A stretch of DNA of 44,425 bases from assembly GCA_937132065.1 (NCBI GenBank), contig CAKZNT010000034.1, positions 1 through 44,425 on the forward strand, in the 5' to 3' direction. The notes under the pieces are model-generated. The model worked only from the letters and a program-made list of their open reading frames with translations. It was not told where the DNA came from and searched no databases. A program made the position numbers and the translations under genes. This document shows positions 15,040-24,134 of this stretch, in pieces. The DNA comes from an uncultured Loktanella sp. (GTDB lineage Bacteria > Pseudomonadota > Alphaproteobacteria > Rhodobacterales > Rhodobacteraceae). How positions within the stretch are numbered: position 1 is the stretch's first letter; each line of letters opens with the position of its first letter.

Positions 15040-17076
15040 TTAGCCGTCTTGCAATATCTCAAGAAAGGCATCGCCAAACCGTTCGGCATATTTGTCACCA
15101 ATCACCCGCGTCAGCCCCGCCATATCGGCAGTGCGTAATTGCGCGACCTTGGCCAGCGTTGACGCCGAGAGCGACATCGGCTTGCCCGCCCCGTCAGCCC
15201 CGCGCGAGAGTTCGGCCTGCACAGCCAGCAGCCTGTCGTAAACCGCCCCCTCGGAGCGCCCTGCCAGCTTGCGCCGCATCGGGTGAACCTCCTCGACCGC
15301 GCCTGCGATCACCGCGAGGAAGGCGCTGCCGTAGCTTTCCAGCTTTTTGGCCCCCACGCCGCTGATCCCTGCCATCTGGTCGATGGTCACGGGTCGCTTT
15401 TCCGCCATTTCAATCAGCGTTTTGTCGTTGAACACGATATAGGCTGGCCCACCCAGTTGCTCTGCAAAGAACCGCCGTTTTGCCTTGAGCGCAGAGAGCA
15501 GTGGCGCGTCTTCTTCGCTCACCATTTGCCGCACTTTCGGCCCGCTGCCTTTGGCCGCTTTGATGCTGTCGCGCCGTAGCTGGATCGTCGCCTCGCCGCG
15601 CAGGATTGGCCGCGCGTCCTCGGTCATGCGCAACGCCCCGTGTCGCTCGCGGTCGGGCCGCATCAGGTCGCGCCCCATCATCTGTCGAAAGATCGCCTGC
15701 CATTGCCGTTTGTCGTAGTCTTTGCCAACGCCGTAGGTCGGCAGGCTGTCGTGCCCCCGCTGCGCGATTTTCTCGGTTTTCGCGCCGAGCAGGATGTCGA
15801 TCAAGTGACCCGCGCCAAAGGATTCATCCGTCCGAAGCGCCGCCGAAAGCGCCATGCGCACCGCCGTTGTCCCGTCAAAGATGTCGGCTGGTTTGTCACA
15901 AAGGTCACAGTTGCCGCAGGGCTGCGGGTCTTCGCCAAAGTAGCTAAGCAGGTTCACGCGGCGGCATTGTAGCGCCTCTGCCAGCCCGAGCAGCGCGTTA
16001 AGCCGTCCGTGATCAGCGGCGCGGCGTTCAGGTGGCGCAAGCCCCTCGTCGATCTGCTGGCGGCGATAGCGGATGTCGTCTGGCCCAAAGAGCGTGAGCG
16101 TTTCGGCGGGTGCGCCGTCCCGCCCTGCCCGTCCGATTTCTTGGTAATAGCTCTCGATGGATTTGGGCAGATCGGCGTGGGCGACCCAGCGGATGTCGGG
16201 CTTGTCGATCCCCATCCCGAAGGCGACTGTGGCGCAGACGATCAGGCCGTCCTCTTGTTGGAAGCGGCGCTCGACGATCCGTCTGTCTTCGGCCTCCATG
16301 CCGCCGTGGTAATTGCAGGCCGAATGCCCCGCCTCTGACAGCGCCCGCGCGAGGGTTTCGGTTTTGGCCCGTGTGCCGCAATAGACGATCCCTGACTGCC
16401 CTTTGCGCGCGGCGGCAAAGTTGAGGATTTGCGCGCGCGGCCCGTCTTTCACCGCGAATGCGAGGTGAATGTTGGGTCGGTCAAACCCGCGCAGGAAGGT
16501 CGACGGCGCGGCTCCGTCAAACAGTTTTTGCACGATCTCGGCGCGCGTTTCGGCGTCTGCGGTCGCGGTAAAGGCGGCCAGTGGCACGTCAAGCATGCGC
16601 CGCAACTCACCGATGCGCAGGTAATCGGGGCGAAAATCGTGGCCCCATTGGCTGACGCAATGCGCCTCGTCCACAGCGATCATGGTGACCCCGACACGGC
16701 GCAGCATCTGCATCGTGCCTCCCGCCGCGAGCCGTTCTGGCGCCATGTAAAGGAGCCGCAGCGTGCCCGCCTCAAGGCCGGTCCAGACCGCTTCCGTCTC
16801 TTCTTCGGTGTTGCCAGAGGTCAGCGCGCCCGCCTCTACGCCCGCCGATTGTAGCGCGCGCACCTGATCGCGCATCAAGGCAATCAGCGGCGAGATGACA
16901 ACCGTCACCCCTTCGCGGGCCAATGCAGGCAATTGGAAGCAGAGCGATTTACCGCCACCCGTGGGCATAATCGCCAAGGTGTTCTCGCCTGCGATCACAG
17001 CTTCCACGATCTCCTGCTGGCCAGGGCGAAAGGCATCAAAGCCGAAGACGTCTTTCAGCAGCACGGCGGCGCTCAT
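15040..17076 (-). CDS. recQ: ATP-dependent DNA helicase RecQ
   Basis: This 678-residue 3'-5' DNA helicase acts in recombination and fork repair. Motifs in order: FRPGQ near 16-20 (Q-motif region), Walker A MPTGGGKSLCFQLP (37-50), SPLIALMRDQV, AVDEAHCVSQWGHDFRPDY (133-151, DEAH box plus aromatic-rich loop), FTATAD, then GIDKPDIRWVAHADLPKSIE and YYQEIGRAGRDG (motifs V/VI). A zinc-binding RQC module follows (CRRVNLLSYFGE...CGNCDLC), then a winged helix and a C-terminal HRDC domain. The length is usual for alphaproteobacterial RecQ. It is divergent from the phosphatase gene. Confidence 0.97.
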   Translation of the reverse strand: MSAAVLLKDVFGFDAFRPGQQEIVEAVIAGENTLAIMPTGGGKSLCFQLPALAREGVTVVISPLIALMRDQVRALQSAGVEAGALTSGNTEEETEAVWTGLEAGTLRLLYMAPERLAAGGTMQMLRRVGVTMIAVDEAHCVSQWGHDFRPDYLRIGELRRMLDVPLAAFTATADAETRAEIVQKLFDGAAPSTFLRGFDRPNIHLAFAVKDGPRAQILNFAAARKGQSGIVYCGTRAKTETLARALSEAGHSACNYHGGMEAEDRRIVERRFQQEDGLIVCATVAFGMGIDKPDIRWVAHADLPKSIESYYQEIGRAGRDGAPAETLTLFGPDDIRYRRQQIDEGLAPPERRAADHGRLNALLGLAEALQCRRVNLLSYFGEDPQPCGNCDLCDKPADIFDGTTAVRMALSAALRTDESFGAGHLIDILLGAKTEKIAQRGHDSLPTYGVGKDYDKRQWQAIFRQMMGRDLMRPDRERHGALRMTEDARPILRGEATIQLRRDSIKAAKGSGPKVRQMVSEEDAPLLSALKAKRRFFAEQLGGPAYIVFNDKTLIEMAEKRPVTIDQMAGISGVGAKKLESYGSAFLAVIAGAVEEVHPMRRKLAGRSEGAVYDRLLAVQAELSRGADGAGKPMSLSASTLAKVAQLRTADMAGLTRVIGDKYAERFGDAFLEILQDG

Positions 17077-17238
17077 GGGGAAAACCTGTTATTCGTGGTG
17101 GTGCTCGGGGCTGCACAATCCCACAGGCGGAATCTGCAAACAAGAGCGAACACCTCTGCTTTGTGTGATCATCTCGCGCCCCAGCCACTTGCGCCCTTGG
17201 CGCGGCTTGCTTACCCATAGTTCAACAAAGGAGATACC

Positions 17239-17886
17239 ATGGGCGAAATCACTCTGGTCCGTCACGGGCAGGCAAATTCGGCAGCAACCGACGAGGCGGG
17301 CTATGACAAGCTCAGCGACCTCGGCCACACCCAAGCCGCTTGGCTGGGCAGTTGGATCAAGGCCCATGACGGCCCGTTTGACACCGTGTTTTCTGGCAGC
17401 CTGCGCCGCCAGCGCGAGACCATTGCGGGCATGGGGTTTGATGATGTCACCGTGGACGAGCGCCTGAACGAGATCGCCTATTACGACCTGTCCGACGAGA
17501 TGACGGCAAAGGGGCTTGCTGATCCGCGCCTTGGCCCTGACGATTTTGCGGTGCATTTTCCCGCCACTCTCAGTGCTTGGCGTGACGGCAAGATTGACGG
17601 CGCAGAAACCTATGATGATTTCTCGGGGCGCGTGCTGGATGTGATCAACGAGGCCGCCCAACCCGGAAAGCGCATTTTATGCGTGACCTCTGGCGGGATC
17701 ATTGCCCGCGCTGTCGCCCATATCTTGCATCTGGATATTCCACAGATGGCGCAGATTGCGCTGCCGATCCTGAACACCTCGGTGCACCGTATTCACGTCA
17801 CCCCGCATGGTCCCATTCTGGGTGCGTTCAACAGCGCCCCGCATCTGGATCACGCTGACCGCCTCGCGGCTCGCACCCATTACTAA
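17239..17886 (+). CDS. histidine phosphatase family protein
   Basis: This 215-residue protein has the RHG signature at the start, ITLVRHGQANS (4-14), where the His is phosphorylated during catalysis; DTVFSGSLRRQRET gives the second Arg, ERLNEIAYYDL the acid/base glutamate region, and VTSGGIIARAV the final catalytic S/T-G-G context. It lacks a signal peptide and so is cytoplasmic. The substrate (phosphosugar, phosphoglycerate-like or phosphoprotein) is unknown. AAAGGAG (17227-17233) gives a strong ribosome-binding site. It lies 15 nt before the saccharopine dehydrogenase gene and is likely cotranscribed with it. Confidence 0.88.
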   Translation: MGEITLVRHGQANSAATDEAGYDKLSDLGHTQAAWLGSWIKAHDGPFDTVFSGSLRRQRETIAGMGFDDVTVDERLNEIAYYDLSDEMTAKGLADPRLGPDDFAVHFPATLSAWRDGKIDGAETYDDFSGRVLDVINEAAQPGKRILCVTSGGIIARAVAHILHLDIPQMAQIALPILNTSVHRIHVTPHGPILGAFNSAPHLDHADRLAARTHY

Positions 17887-17901
17887 CCAAAGGAATTCGA
17901 C

Positions 17902-18945
17902 ATGACACATTTGTGGGTTCGCGCAGAAAGCCGTGATCACGAAGAGCGGGTCGGTTTGACCCCGCAGGGTGCGCAGCAGCTCTTGGCCGCAGGGTTCAGC
18001 GTCACTGTCGAAGAAGGGCGTCAGCGCGCGATTGCGATTGACGGATACAGGGCCGTTGGCTGTGCGATTGCCCCCGAAGGGTCTTGGACTGATGCGCCCC
18101 TCGATGCGATTATCTTTGGCCTCAAGGAACTGCCCGATGACGGCACGCCCCTGCCGCACCGCCACATCATGTTCGGGCATGCCTACAAAGGCCAAGCCGC
18201 AGGCCGCGTTCTACTGGACCGGTTTCAGGCGGGCGGTGGCACGCTTTATGATCTGGAATACCTTGTTGACGAGACGGGCCGCCGTGTCGCTGCGTTTGGC
18301 TATTGGGCTGGCTATGCGGGCGCCGCCGTGAGCCTGCTTGCGTGGATCGCCCAACAGCGCGGTGATATCGCCGCCCCCGTCAGCACATACGCAAGTGCAG
18401 ATGCGATGCGCGATGCCTTGCAGTCGGGCCTTGCGGGCCAGACCCCTGATGCCTTGATCATCGGTGCGTTGGGCCGCGTGGGCACAGGTGCGGCAGACCT
18501 GTTTGCCCAGCTTGGCCTCGCGGTGACAAAGTGGGATATGGCCGAAACCGCTTCTGGTGGTCCATTCCCCGAAGTGCTGGCCCATGACATTTTTCTCAAC
18601 TGCATTCTGGCCCGTGAAGGCACACCCGTTTTTGTCCCGATGTCAGCCAAGACCGCCCCGCGCCGCATGTCGGTGATCGGTGATATTGCCTGTGATCCGC
18701 AGAGCGATTTCTCGCCCGTGAAGGTTTATACCCACGAGACAACATGGACCGCCCCCGCGATCCGTGTGCATGACGCGCCGCCCTTGGATGTGACAGCCAT
18801 CGACAATCTACCGTCGCTTTTGCCGATTGAAAGCAGTGAGGATTTCGCAGGTCAGTTGCTGGCGCACCTCGCCACGCTTGACCACCTTGACGCAGGTGTC
18901 TGGGGTCGCGCGAAGGCCGTGTTTGATGCGGCGGTTGCTGGCTAG
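17902..18945 (+). CDS. saccharopine dehydrogenase (lysine-forming type)
   Basis: This 347-residue protein is homologous to LYS1-type saccharopine dehydrogenase (NAD+, L-lysine-forming). The N terminus VRAESRDHEERVGLTPQGA (7-25) has the conserved R-x-E...R-x-x-L-T-P of the alanine dehydrogenase/saccharopine dehydrogenase fold. FGHAYKGQ and YDLEYLVDETGRRVAAFGYWAGYAG form the substrate-binding region, and IIGALGRVGTGA (about 187-198) is the dinucleotide-binding glycine loop. The size fits the family. In bacteria such genes usually work in lysine degradation or related opine chemistry; the direction here is not readable. It overlaps the convergent lipoprotein gene at CTAG. Confidence 0.85.
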   Translation: MTHLWVRAESRDHEERVGLTPQGAQQLLAAGFSVTVEEGRQRAIAIDGYRAVGCAIAPEGSWTDAPLDAIIFGLKELPDDGTPLPHRHIMFGHAYKGQAAGRVLLDRFQAGGGTLYDLEYLVDETGRRVAAFGYWAGYAGAAVSLLAWIAQQRGDIAAPVSTYASADAMRDALQSGLAGQTPDALIIGALGRVGTGAADLFAQLGLAVTKWDMAETASGGPFPEVLAHDIFLNCILAREGTPVFVPMSAKTAPRRMSVIGDIACDPQSDFSPVKVYTHETTWTAPAIRVHDAPPLDVTAIDNLPSLLPIESSEDFAGQLLAHLATLDHLDAGVWGRAKAVFDAAVAG

Positions 18946-19307
18946 TTCCACGCCATCGGGTAGACTGTGCCATTGCGTTTGATCCAGCCGTCACCGCCCG
19001 GTGAGACGTAGAACGTGCGCCCTGCATAGGCGCCCGTCACGACAAAATAGTCGGGGGTTTTGGCAACATGCCCTTGGCGCGCGCCGCACATGTGGTCACC
19101 GCCGCAAGGCCGCAGGGTGAATGTGTGCAAGTCCCCATGTTCGGTTGCGACAACCGAGATCTGGCCGCGCGCGAATGGCGTATCCTGGAACGTGTCCGCA
19201 TAGGCCCGCTGCACCGCAACGGGTGTGCCAGTGAATGTCAGCGGCTTGCCGTCACATCCACCTAACAAAAGCGCAGCGCTGAGTGGTATCGCAAAAGATT
19301 TGAACAT
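18942..19307 (-). CDS. small uncharacterised lipoprotein
   Basis: This 121-residue protein begins MFKSFAIPLSAALLLGGCDGK, a lipoprotein signal with lipobox LGGC (Cys18). ATG 19307 is preceded by GGAG 6 nt away; a TTG six codons earlier lacks support. The mature part has a cysteine pair in PCGGDHMCGARQG (about 87-99), perhaps a disulfide, and a GRTFYVSPGGDGW segment. I do not recognise the family. It is tail-to-tail with the saccharopine dehydrogenase gene, and its start lies 36 nt past the end of rmuC. Confidence 0.75.
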   Translation of the reverse strand: MFKSFAIPLSAALLLGGCDGKPLTFTGTPVAVQRAYADTFQDTPFARGQISVVATEHGDLHTFTLRPCGGDHMCGARQGHVAKTPDYFVVTGAYAGRTFYVSPGGDGWIKRNGTVYPMAWN

Positions 19308-19343
19308 GACGGTCTCCGGTTTCAATCTGGGCTAACCATGCCT

Positions 19344-20516
19344 TTAGGGCTTGGGCTGCGCAAGGGGCACGACAGAGGCTTCGACCTCGGGGGTGATATC
19401 TTCGAAATCGAAGTTATCGAGTTTCGCCGCCCGTTTGCCTGCCCGCTCGGAGGCGGTGTTGATATCCTCAAGGTCTTTGCGCGCTTGGCCGAAGTGGGTG
19501 TTGAGCTTGCCAACCCGCTCCGAGATCAGCTCGACATCACGGTGCAAGAGCCGCAGGGTGGTGCGGATCGCCCCCGCCTGTTCGCGCATCCGTGCGTCCT
19601 TGAGGATCGCCCGCATTGTGTTGAGCGTGGCCATGCAGGTCGTCGGTGACACGATCCAGACCCGCGCGGCGAACCCCTCGCGCACCAGTTCGGGAAAGTT
19701 GGCGTGCAGTTCGGCGTAGACTGCTTCGGAGGGCAGGAACATCAACGCGCCGTCCGCCGTTTCCCCGTCGAGGATGTATTTTTCCGCGATAGCCTTGATG
19801 TGGGCTTTTACGCTGGAGCGCATGAATTTCGCCGCCTCGTTGACCTCCCAGTCGGTCGTTGCGCGGCCCAGCGCCTCATAGGCCTCAAGCGGGAATTTGG
19901 CGTCGATCACGATTGGCCCCGGTGGATTGGGCAGGTGGATCAGACAGTCGGCCCGCTTGCCGTTCGAGAGCGTGTGCTGGACCGTGTAGGCATCCGCGGG
20001 CAGCGCCTTGCTGACGATATCGTTGAGCTGGATTTCTCCGAAAGCACCGCGCGTTTGCTTGTTGGACAGGATATCTTGCAGGGACAGCACATCGCCCGAC
20101 AGCTTGGTGATATTCTCCTGCGCCTTGTCGATGGTTTGCAGTCGCTGTTGCAGCTCACCGAGGCTTTGCGCGGTCCGTTGGGCCGAGTGGGACAGGTTCA
20201 CGTTGAGCGACTCTGTGACCTGTGACAGCCGCTGTTCCATCAGTTGCAGGGTCTTGGATTGTTGCTGTGCTTGTGCCTCGCTCACCGATGTCAGCCCGCC
20301 GAACAATTGCTGTTGTCCGTTCGAGAGCATCTCGACGCGGCTGCCCAAGCCCCCCATCTGGCTCGCAAGGATCTGGGCCATTTCACCCGATCTGCCGGCA
20401 CGGCGCAAAACCACAACAAGCAGAACCACCAGTAGCAAGAGAATGAGAGCAACGATGAGACCGGCGAGGAACAACGGGTCATCAAGCGCAAAGGTGTAAT
20501 CGCCGATACTGATCAT
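19344..20516 (-). CDS. rmuC: DNA recombination protein RmuC
   Basis: This 390-residue protein has an N-terminal membrane anchor (about 14-36, [20 protein letters not shown]), a long coiled-coil region rich in Gln/Glu (about 45-145), then the RmuC core with [23 protein letters not shown] and [15 protein letters not shown], and the C-terminal [18 protein letters not shown]. The core resembles restriction-endonuclease-like folds. In E. coli rmuC limits inversions between short repeats. It overlaps the mutL stop by ATGA, so both repair proteins are translated from one message. Confidence 0.94.
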   Translation of the reverse strand: MISIGDYTFALDDPLFLAGLIVALILLLLVVLLVVVLRRAGRSGEMAQILASQMGGLGSRVEMLSNGQQQLFGGLTSVSEAQAQQQSKTLQLMEQRLSQVTESLNVNLSHSAQRTAQSLGELQQRLQTIDKAQENITKLSGDVLSLQDILSNKQTRGAFGEIQLNDIVSKALPADAYTVQHTLSNGKRADCLIHLPNPPGPIVIDAKFPLEAYEALGRATTDWEVNEAAKFMRSSVKAHIKAIAEKYILDGETADGALMFLPSEAVYAELHANFPELVREGFAARVWIVSPTTCMATLNTMRAILKDARMREQAGAIRTTLRLLHRDVELISERVGKLNTHFGQARKDLEDINTASERAGKRAAKLDNFDFEDITPEVEASVVPLAQPKP

Positions 20517-22324
20517 GTGCGTCCGAAAAGCCGTTCAATATCGGACAGCTTCAGTTCCACATAGGTGGGCCGCCCGTGGTTGCATTGCCCTGACATTGGC
20601 GTGGCTTCCATCTCGCGCAACAGCGCGTTCATTTCCTCGCCCCGCATACGGCGGCCCGTGCGGATCGATCCGTGGCAGGCGACCCGTGACAAGATCGCCT
20701 CGACGCGTGACTGCACGCGGTCTGACCCGCCCGTGTCGGCCAGCTCGTCCAGAATGTCGCGCAGCATCGCTTGTGCGTTCACTTCCCCCAAGATCGCAGG
20801 CGTTTCGCGCACCGCAATGGCCCCGCCGCCAAACGGTTCGATCCCAAGGCCGAACCGCGCCAGATCATCGGCAATTTCCAACAGTTGCGCCGCCTCGTTC
20901 TCTGTCATCTCGACGATCTCGGGGATCAACAAGGCCTGTGCGGCAACACCGTTCTCGGCCATCTGCTTCTTGAGTTTCTCATAGACAAGCCGTTCATGCG
21001 CCGCATGTCCGTCTACGATCACAATACCTGCATCGGTTTGGGCGATAATGTAATTCTCGTGCACCTGCGCGCGCGCCGCCCCAAGCGGCAGATGGTTCGG
21101 CTCGTCCACCGCCGCCGGCTCGATCCGCGCTGACGGGGTTTCCGAAAAACCGGGTGCTTGGGCTTGGAATGTCATAGAGCGCGCCGAAAATGACGGGCGG
21201 TCCATCTGGTAAACGCGCGGCTCGCTGTGTTCGGGGCGCATCGCACCCAAGGTTGCGTCCGCCACCGTGGTCGAGGCCCGATGCCCCGCCTCTGCCAAGG
21301 CATGCCGTAGCCCTGACACGATTAGCCCGCGCACGACCGCAGGCTCGCGGAACCGCACCTCTGATTTCGCAGGATGCACGTTCACATCAACCAATGTCGG
21401 ATCGCAATCCACGAACAGCGCGGCCACAGGATGTCTGTCGCGTGACAGCACATCCATATAGGCCGCCCGCAATGCGCCCAACAGCATTTTGTCGCGCACC
21501 GGTCGCCCGTTCACGAACAGATATTGCGCCACCGCCGCCCCGCGCGAATAGGTCGGCAAGGCCGCGTATCCCGTCAGGTGAAATCCGTCCCGCTCCGCAT
21601 CAATCGGCAGTGCGTTATCCGCAAAGTCGCGCCCCAGCACCGTGCGCAACCGCCCGTGCAGCGCACCAAACAAATCACCCGTTTGTGCGTCTGCCCGAAA
21701 GGTGGTCCGCTGGTCGCCCCCCGAGGTGTCGCGCAAAATGAAGGTCACAAATGGCTCTGCCATCGCCAGCCGTTTGACGACATCACCCACCGCTTGCGCC
21801 TCTGCGCGGTCAGTGCGCAAAAACTTGAGCCGCGCGGGTGTTGCGTAAAACATGTCGCGCAATTCGACCACTGTTCCATTGGACAAGGCCGCAGGGCGCA
21901 CCTCGCTTTGACGTCCACCCGACACGGCGATGCTTGCGCCTTCGCCTCCCTCAACGCGGCTCGTGATCGTCAACCGACCGACCGCGCCCAGTGATGGCAA
22001 TGCCTCGCCCCGAAACCCGAAGGAATGGATGTTGAGCAGATCAGAGCCGTCAATCTTGCTGGTCGCGTGCCGCGAGAGCGCAAGGGGCAAATCCGCCGCG
22101 CTAATCCCGCAGCCGTCATCAGTGACCCGGATCAAGGTTTTGCCCCCGTCGGCAATCACAACCTCGATGCGGTGCGCCCCTGCATCCACCGCGTTTTCAA
22201 CCAATTCCTTAACGGCGCTCGCGGGTCGTTCCAGCACTTCACCCGCCGCAATCCTGTTGATCGCGGCATCGTCAAGCTGCCGGATCACCGGTCGGGGCTT
22301 CATCTGGGGGTCTGAAATGGCCAT
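20513..22324 (-). CDS. mutL: DNA mismatch repair protein MutL
   Basis: This 603-residue GHKL ATPase has [20 protein letters not shown] (N-box region), VTDDGCGIS (ATP lid) and [15 protein letters not shown]. The C-terminal dimer domain carries the endonuclease region of MutL proteins from MutH-less bacteria: [13 protein letters not shown] (437-449), ACHGSIR and [10 protein letters not shown] (about 579-588). In the usual DQHA-x2-E-x4-E metal motif the glutamine is glycine here (DGHA at 438-441), the other residues being kept. It is the first gene of a mutL-rmuC unit. Confidence 0.96.
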   Translation of the reverse strand: MAISDPQMKPRPVIRQLDDAAINRIAAGEVLERPASAVKELVENAVDAGAHRIEVVIADGGKTLIRVTDDGCGISAADLPLALSRHATSKIDGSDLLNIHSFGFRGEALPSLGAVGRLTITSRVEGGEGASIAVSGGRQSEVRPAALSNGTVVELRDMFYATPARLKFLRTDRAEAQAVGDVVKRLAMAEPFVTFILRDTSGGDQRTTFRADAQTGDLFGALHGRLRTVLGRDFADNALPIDAERDGFHLTGYAALPTYSRGAAVAQYLFVNGRPVRDKMLLGALRAAYMDVLSRDRHPVAALFVDCDPTLVDVNVHPAKSEVRFREPAVVRGLIVSGLRHALAEAGHRASTTVADATLGAMRPEHSEPRVYQMDRPSFSARSMTFQAQAPGFSETPSARIEPAAVDEPNHLPLGAARAQVHENYIIAQTDAGIVIVDGHAAHERLVYEKLKKQMAENGVAAQALLIPEIVEMTENEAAQLLEIADDLARFGLGIEPFGGGAIAVRETPAILGEVNAQAMLRDILDELADTGGSDRVQSRVEAILSRVACHGSIRTGRRMRGEEMNALLREMEATPMSGQCNHGRPTYVELKLSDIERLFGRT

Positions 22325-22478
22325 GCCACAAGGTCTAGCACAACTGATGTCGATTCTACGAGGGAGGAATCTTATCCAATTTCCTCAATTCGCAAGAAGG
22401 TTAACCACTTTCCCAACTTGCGGACGCCCCGACAACCGCCCATTGTTTGTGCAGGTTTTGTAGCGATGGAGCATTGAT

Positions 22479-24134
22479 TTGCGCGTATTGATTTTAGGTG
22501 GTTACGGCGTGTTCGGTGGCAGGCTCGCCACCCTTTTGGCGGATATTCCCAAGGCGCATCTGCTGATCGCGGGGCGCAGGTTCGCGCAGGCCGAGGCGTT
22601 TTGTGCCGCTTATGAGGGGGCTGCCACGGTCGCGCCTGTCATGCTGGATCGCGCCGACATCATCACGGGAATCGCCACGTGGCAACCGCACATTGTGGTC
22701 GATGCCTCGGGGCCGTTTCAGGACTACGGCGCTGCCCGATACGATGTTGTCGCCGCCTGCATCGCGCGCGGCGTGCACTACCTTGATTTTGCCGATGCTG
22801 CCGATTTCGTCTTTGGCATCAGCCAGTTTGACAATGCGGCCAAGGCGGCGGGCGTTTTCGTGCTGTCTGGTGTCAGTAGCTTTCCCGTTTTGACCGCTGC
22901 CGTTGTGCGTCAGATGGCGGGCCAAATGGAGGTGCACGCGGTCGCGGGCGGCATTGCGCCGTCGCCCTATGCAGGGATCGGGTTGAACGTGATGAAGGCG
23001 GTTGTCGGCTATGCGGGTGGCCCCGTGAAGCTGCGCCGTGATGGCGCGGATTTCACCGCCAAGGGGCTGACCGAGAGTATGCGCTATACCGTTGCCCCGC
23101 CGGGCCGGATGCCGCTACGCAACATTCACTTTTCGCTGGTCGATGTGCCCGACCTTCAGGTGATCCCGCCTGCGCACCCGAGCATGCGCGATATCTGGAT
23201 GGGTGCGGGTCCTGTGCCCGAGGTTTTGCATCGTGCCCTTAACGGTATTGCCAAACTGCGCGCCCGCTTTGCGCTGCCTGCTTTCACGCCATTCTCGAGG
23301 CTGTTTTACGCGGTTCTCAATCTGATGCGGTTCGGCGAACATCGTGGCGGCATGTTTGTGCACGGGCGCGGGGTGAAGGACGGCAAACCTCATGAGATGT
23401 CGTGGCATCTATTGGCCGAACGCGATGACGGGCCGTTCATCCCGTCAATGGCCATCGAGGTGATCTTGCGCAAGTTTCTGGAGGGCGATTTGCCGGCGAG
23501 CGGCGCGCGTCCTGCCACAAATGCCCTGACGCTGGCCGACTATGATCGCGCCTTTGACGGGCGCACGATCTATACGGGGTGGCGCAGTGCGCACGATACC
23601 GGCCCGCTTTACCGGCGTATCCTAGGCGAGGCGTTCGAGACCCTGCCCGCCCCACTGCATGCACTGCATGACCTGACTGATCCGCAGGTTTGGCAAGGCG
23701 AGGCGTCCGTGGAGCGCGGCACAAATCCGATAGCGAAAGGGCTGGCAAAATTCTTTGGGTTCCCGCCGGCCGCTACGGCGACTCCTGTGACCGTCAATCT
23801 GTCGCAGCAAGACGGCATCGAGACATGGGCGCGTGATTTTGGCGGGGCCAAGTTCCACAGCACGCAACGCGCAGGCACGGGGCGCAACAGCCAGCTAATC
23901 GTCGAGCAATTTGGCCCGATCCGCGTTGCGCTTGCGATCGTCATCAAGGACGGACGCCTCTATTTGATCCCGCGCCGCTGGACATGTTTCGGCGTGCCGC
24001 TGCCGCGGTGTCTGTTGCCGCGCGGCGATAGCTTTGAGGCTATGATCGACGGCAAGTTCAACTTTGACGTCACAATCGCCGCACCTGTGATCGGGTTGAT
24101 CGTGCGCTATCGCGGGTGGCTAGAACAACGCTAG
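22479..24134 (+). CDS. saccharopine dehydrogenase-like NAD(P)-binding protein fused to DUF4166
   Basis: This 551-residue protein has two parts. Residues 1-130 are a Rossmann domain (RVLILGGYGVFGGRLATLLA, VVDASGPFQDYG, GVHYLDFADAADFV) of the saccharopine-reductase-like group that includes trans-acting enoyl reductases. The C-terminal part, about 365-551, matches DUF4166 (LYRRILGEAFETLPAPLHALHD; WARDFGGAKFHSTQ). The likely role is a reductase acting on an unknown substrate; the lysine pathway name should not be carried over. The start is TTG 22479, supported by GGAG at 22468-22471. It is divergent from mutL and overlaps the M16 gene at CTAG. Confidence 0.82.
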   Translation: MRVLILGGYGVFGGRLATLLADIPKAHLLIAGRRFAQAEAFCAAYEGAATVAPVMLDRADIITGIATWQPHIVVDASGPFQDYGAARYDVVAACIARGVHYLDFADAADFVFGISQFDNAAKAAGVFVLSGVSSFPVLTAAVVRQMAGQMEVHAVAGGIAPSPYAGIGLNVMKAVVGYAGGPVKLRRDGADFTAKGLTESMRYTVAPPGRMPLRNIHFSLVDVPDLQVIPPAHPSMRDIWMGAGPVPEVLHRALNGIAKLRARFALPAFTPFSRLFYAVLNLMRFGEHRGGMFVHGRGVKDGKPHEMSWHLLAERDDGPFIPSMAIEVILRKFLEGDLPASGARPATNALTLADYDRAFDGRTIYTGWRSAHDTGPLYRRILGEAFETLPAPLHALHDLTDPQVWQGEASVERGTNPIAKGLAKFFGFPPAATATPVTVNLSQQDGIETWARDFGGAKFHSTQRAGTGRNSQLIVEQFGPIRVALAIVIKDGRLYLIPRRWTCFGVPLPRCLLPRGDSFEAMIDGKFNFDVTIAAPVIGLIVRYRGWLEQR

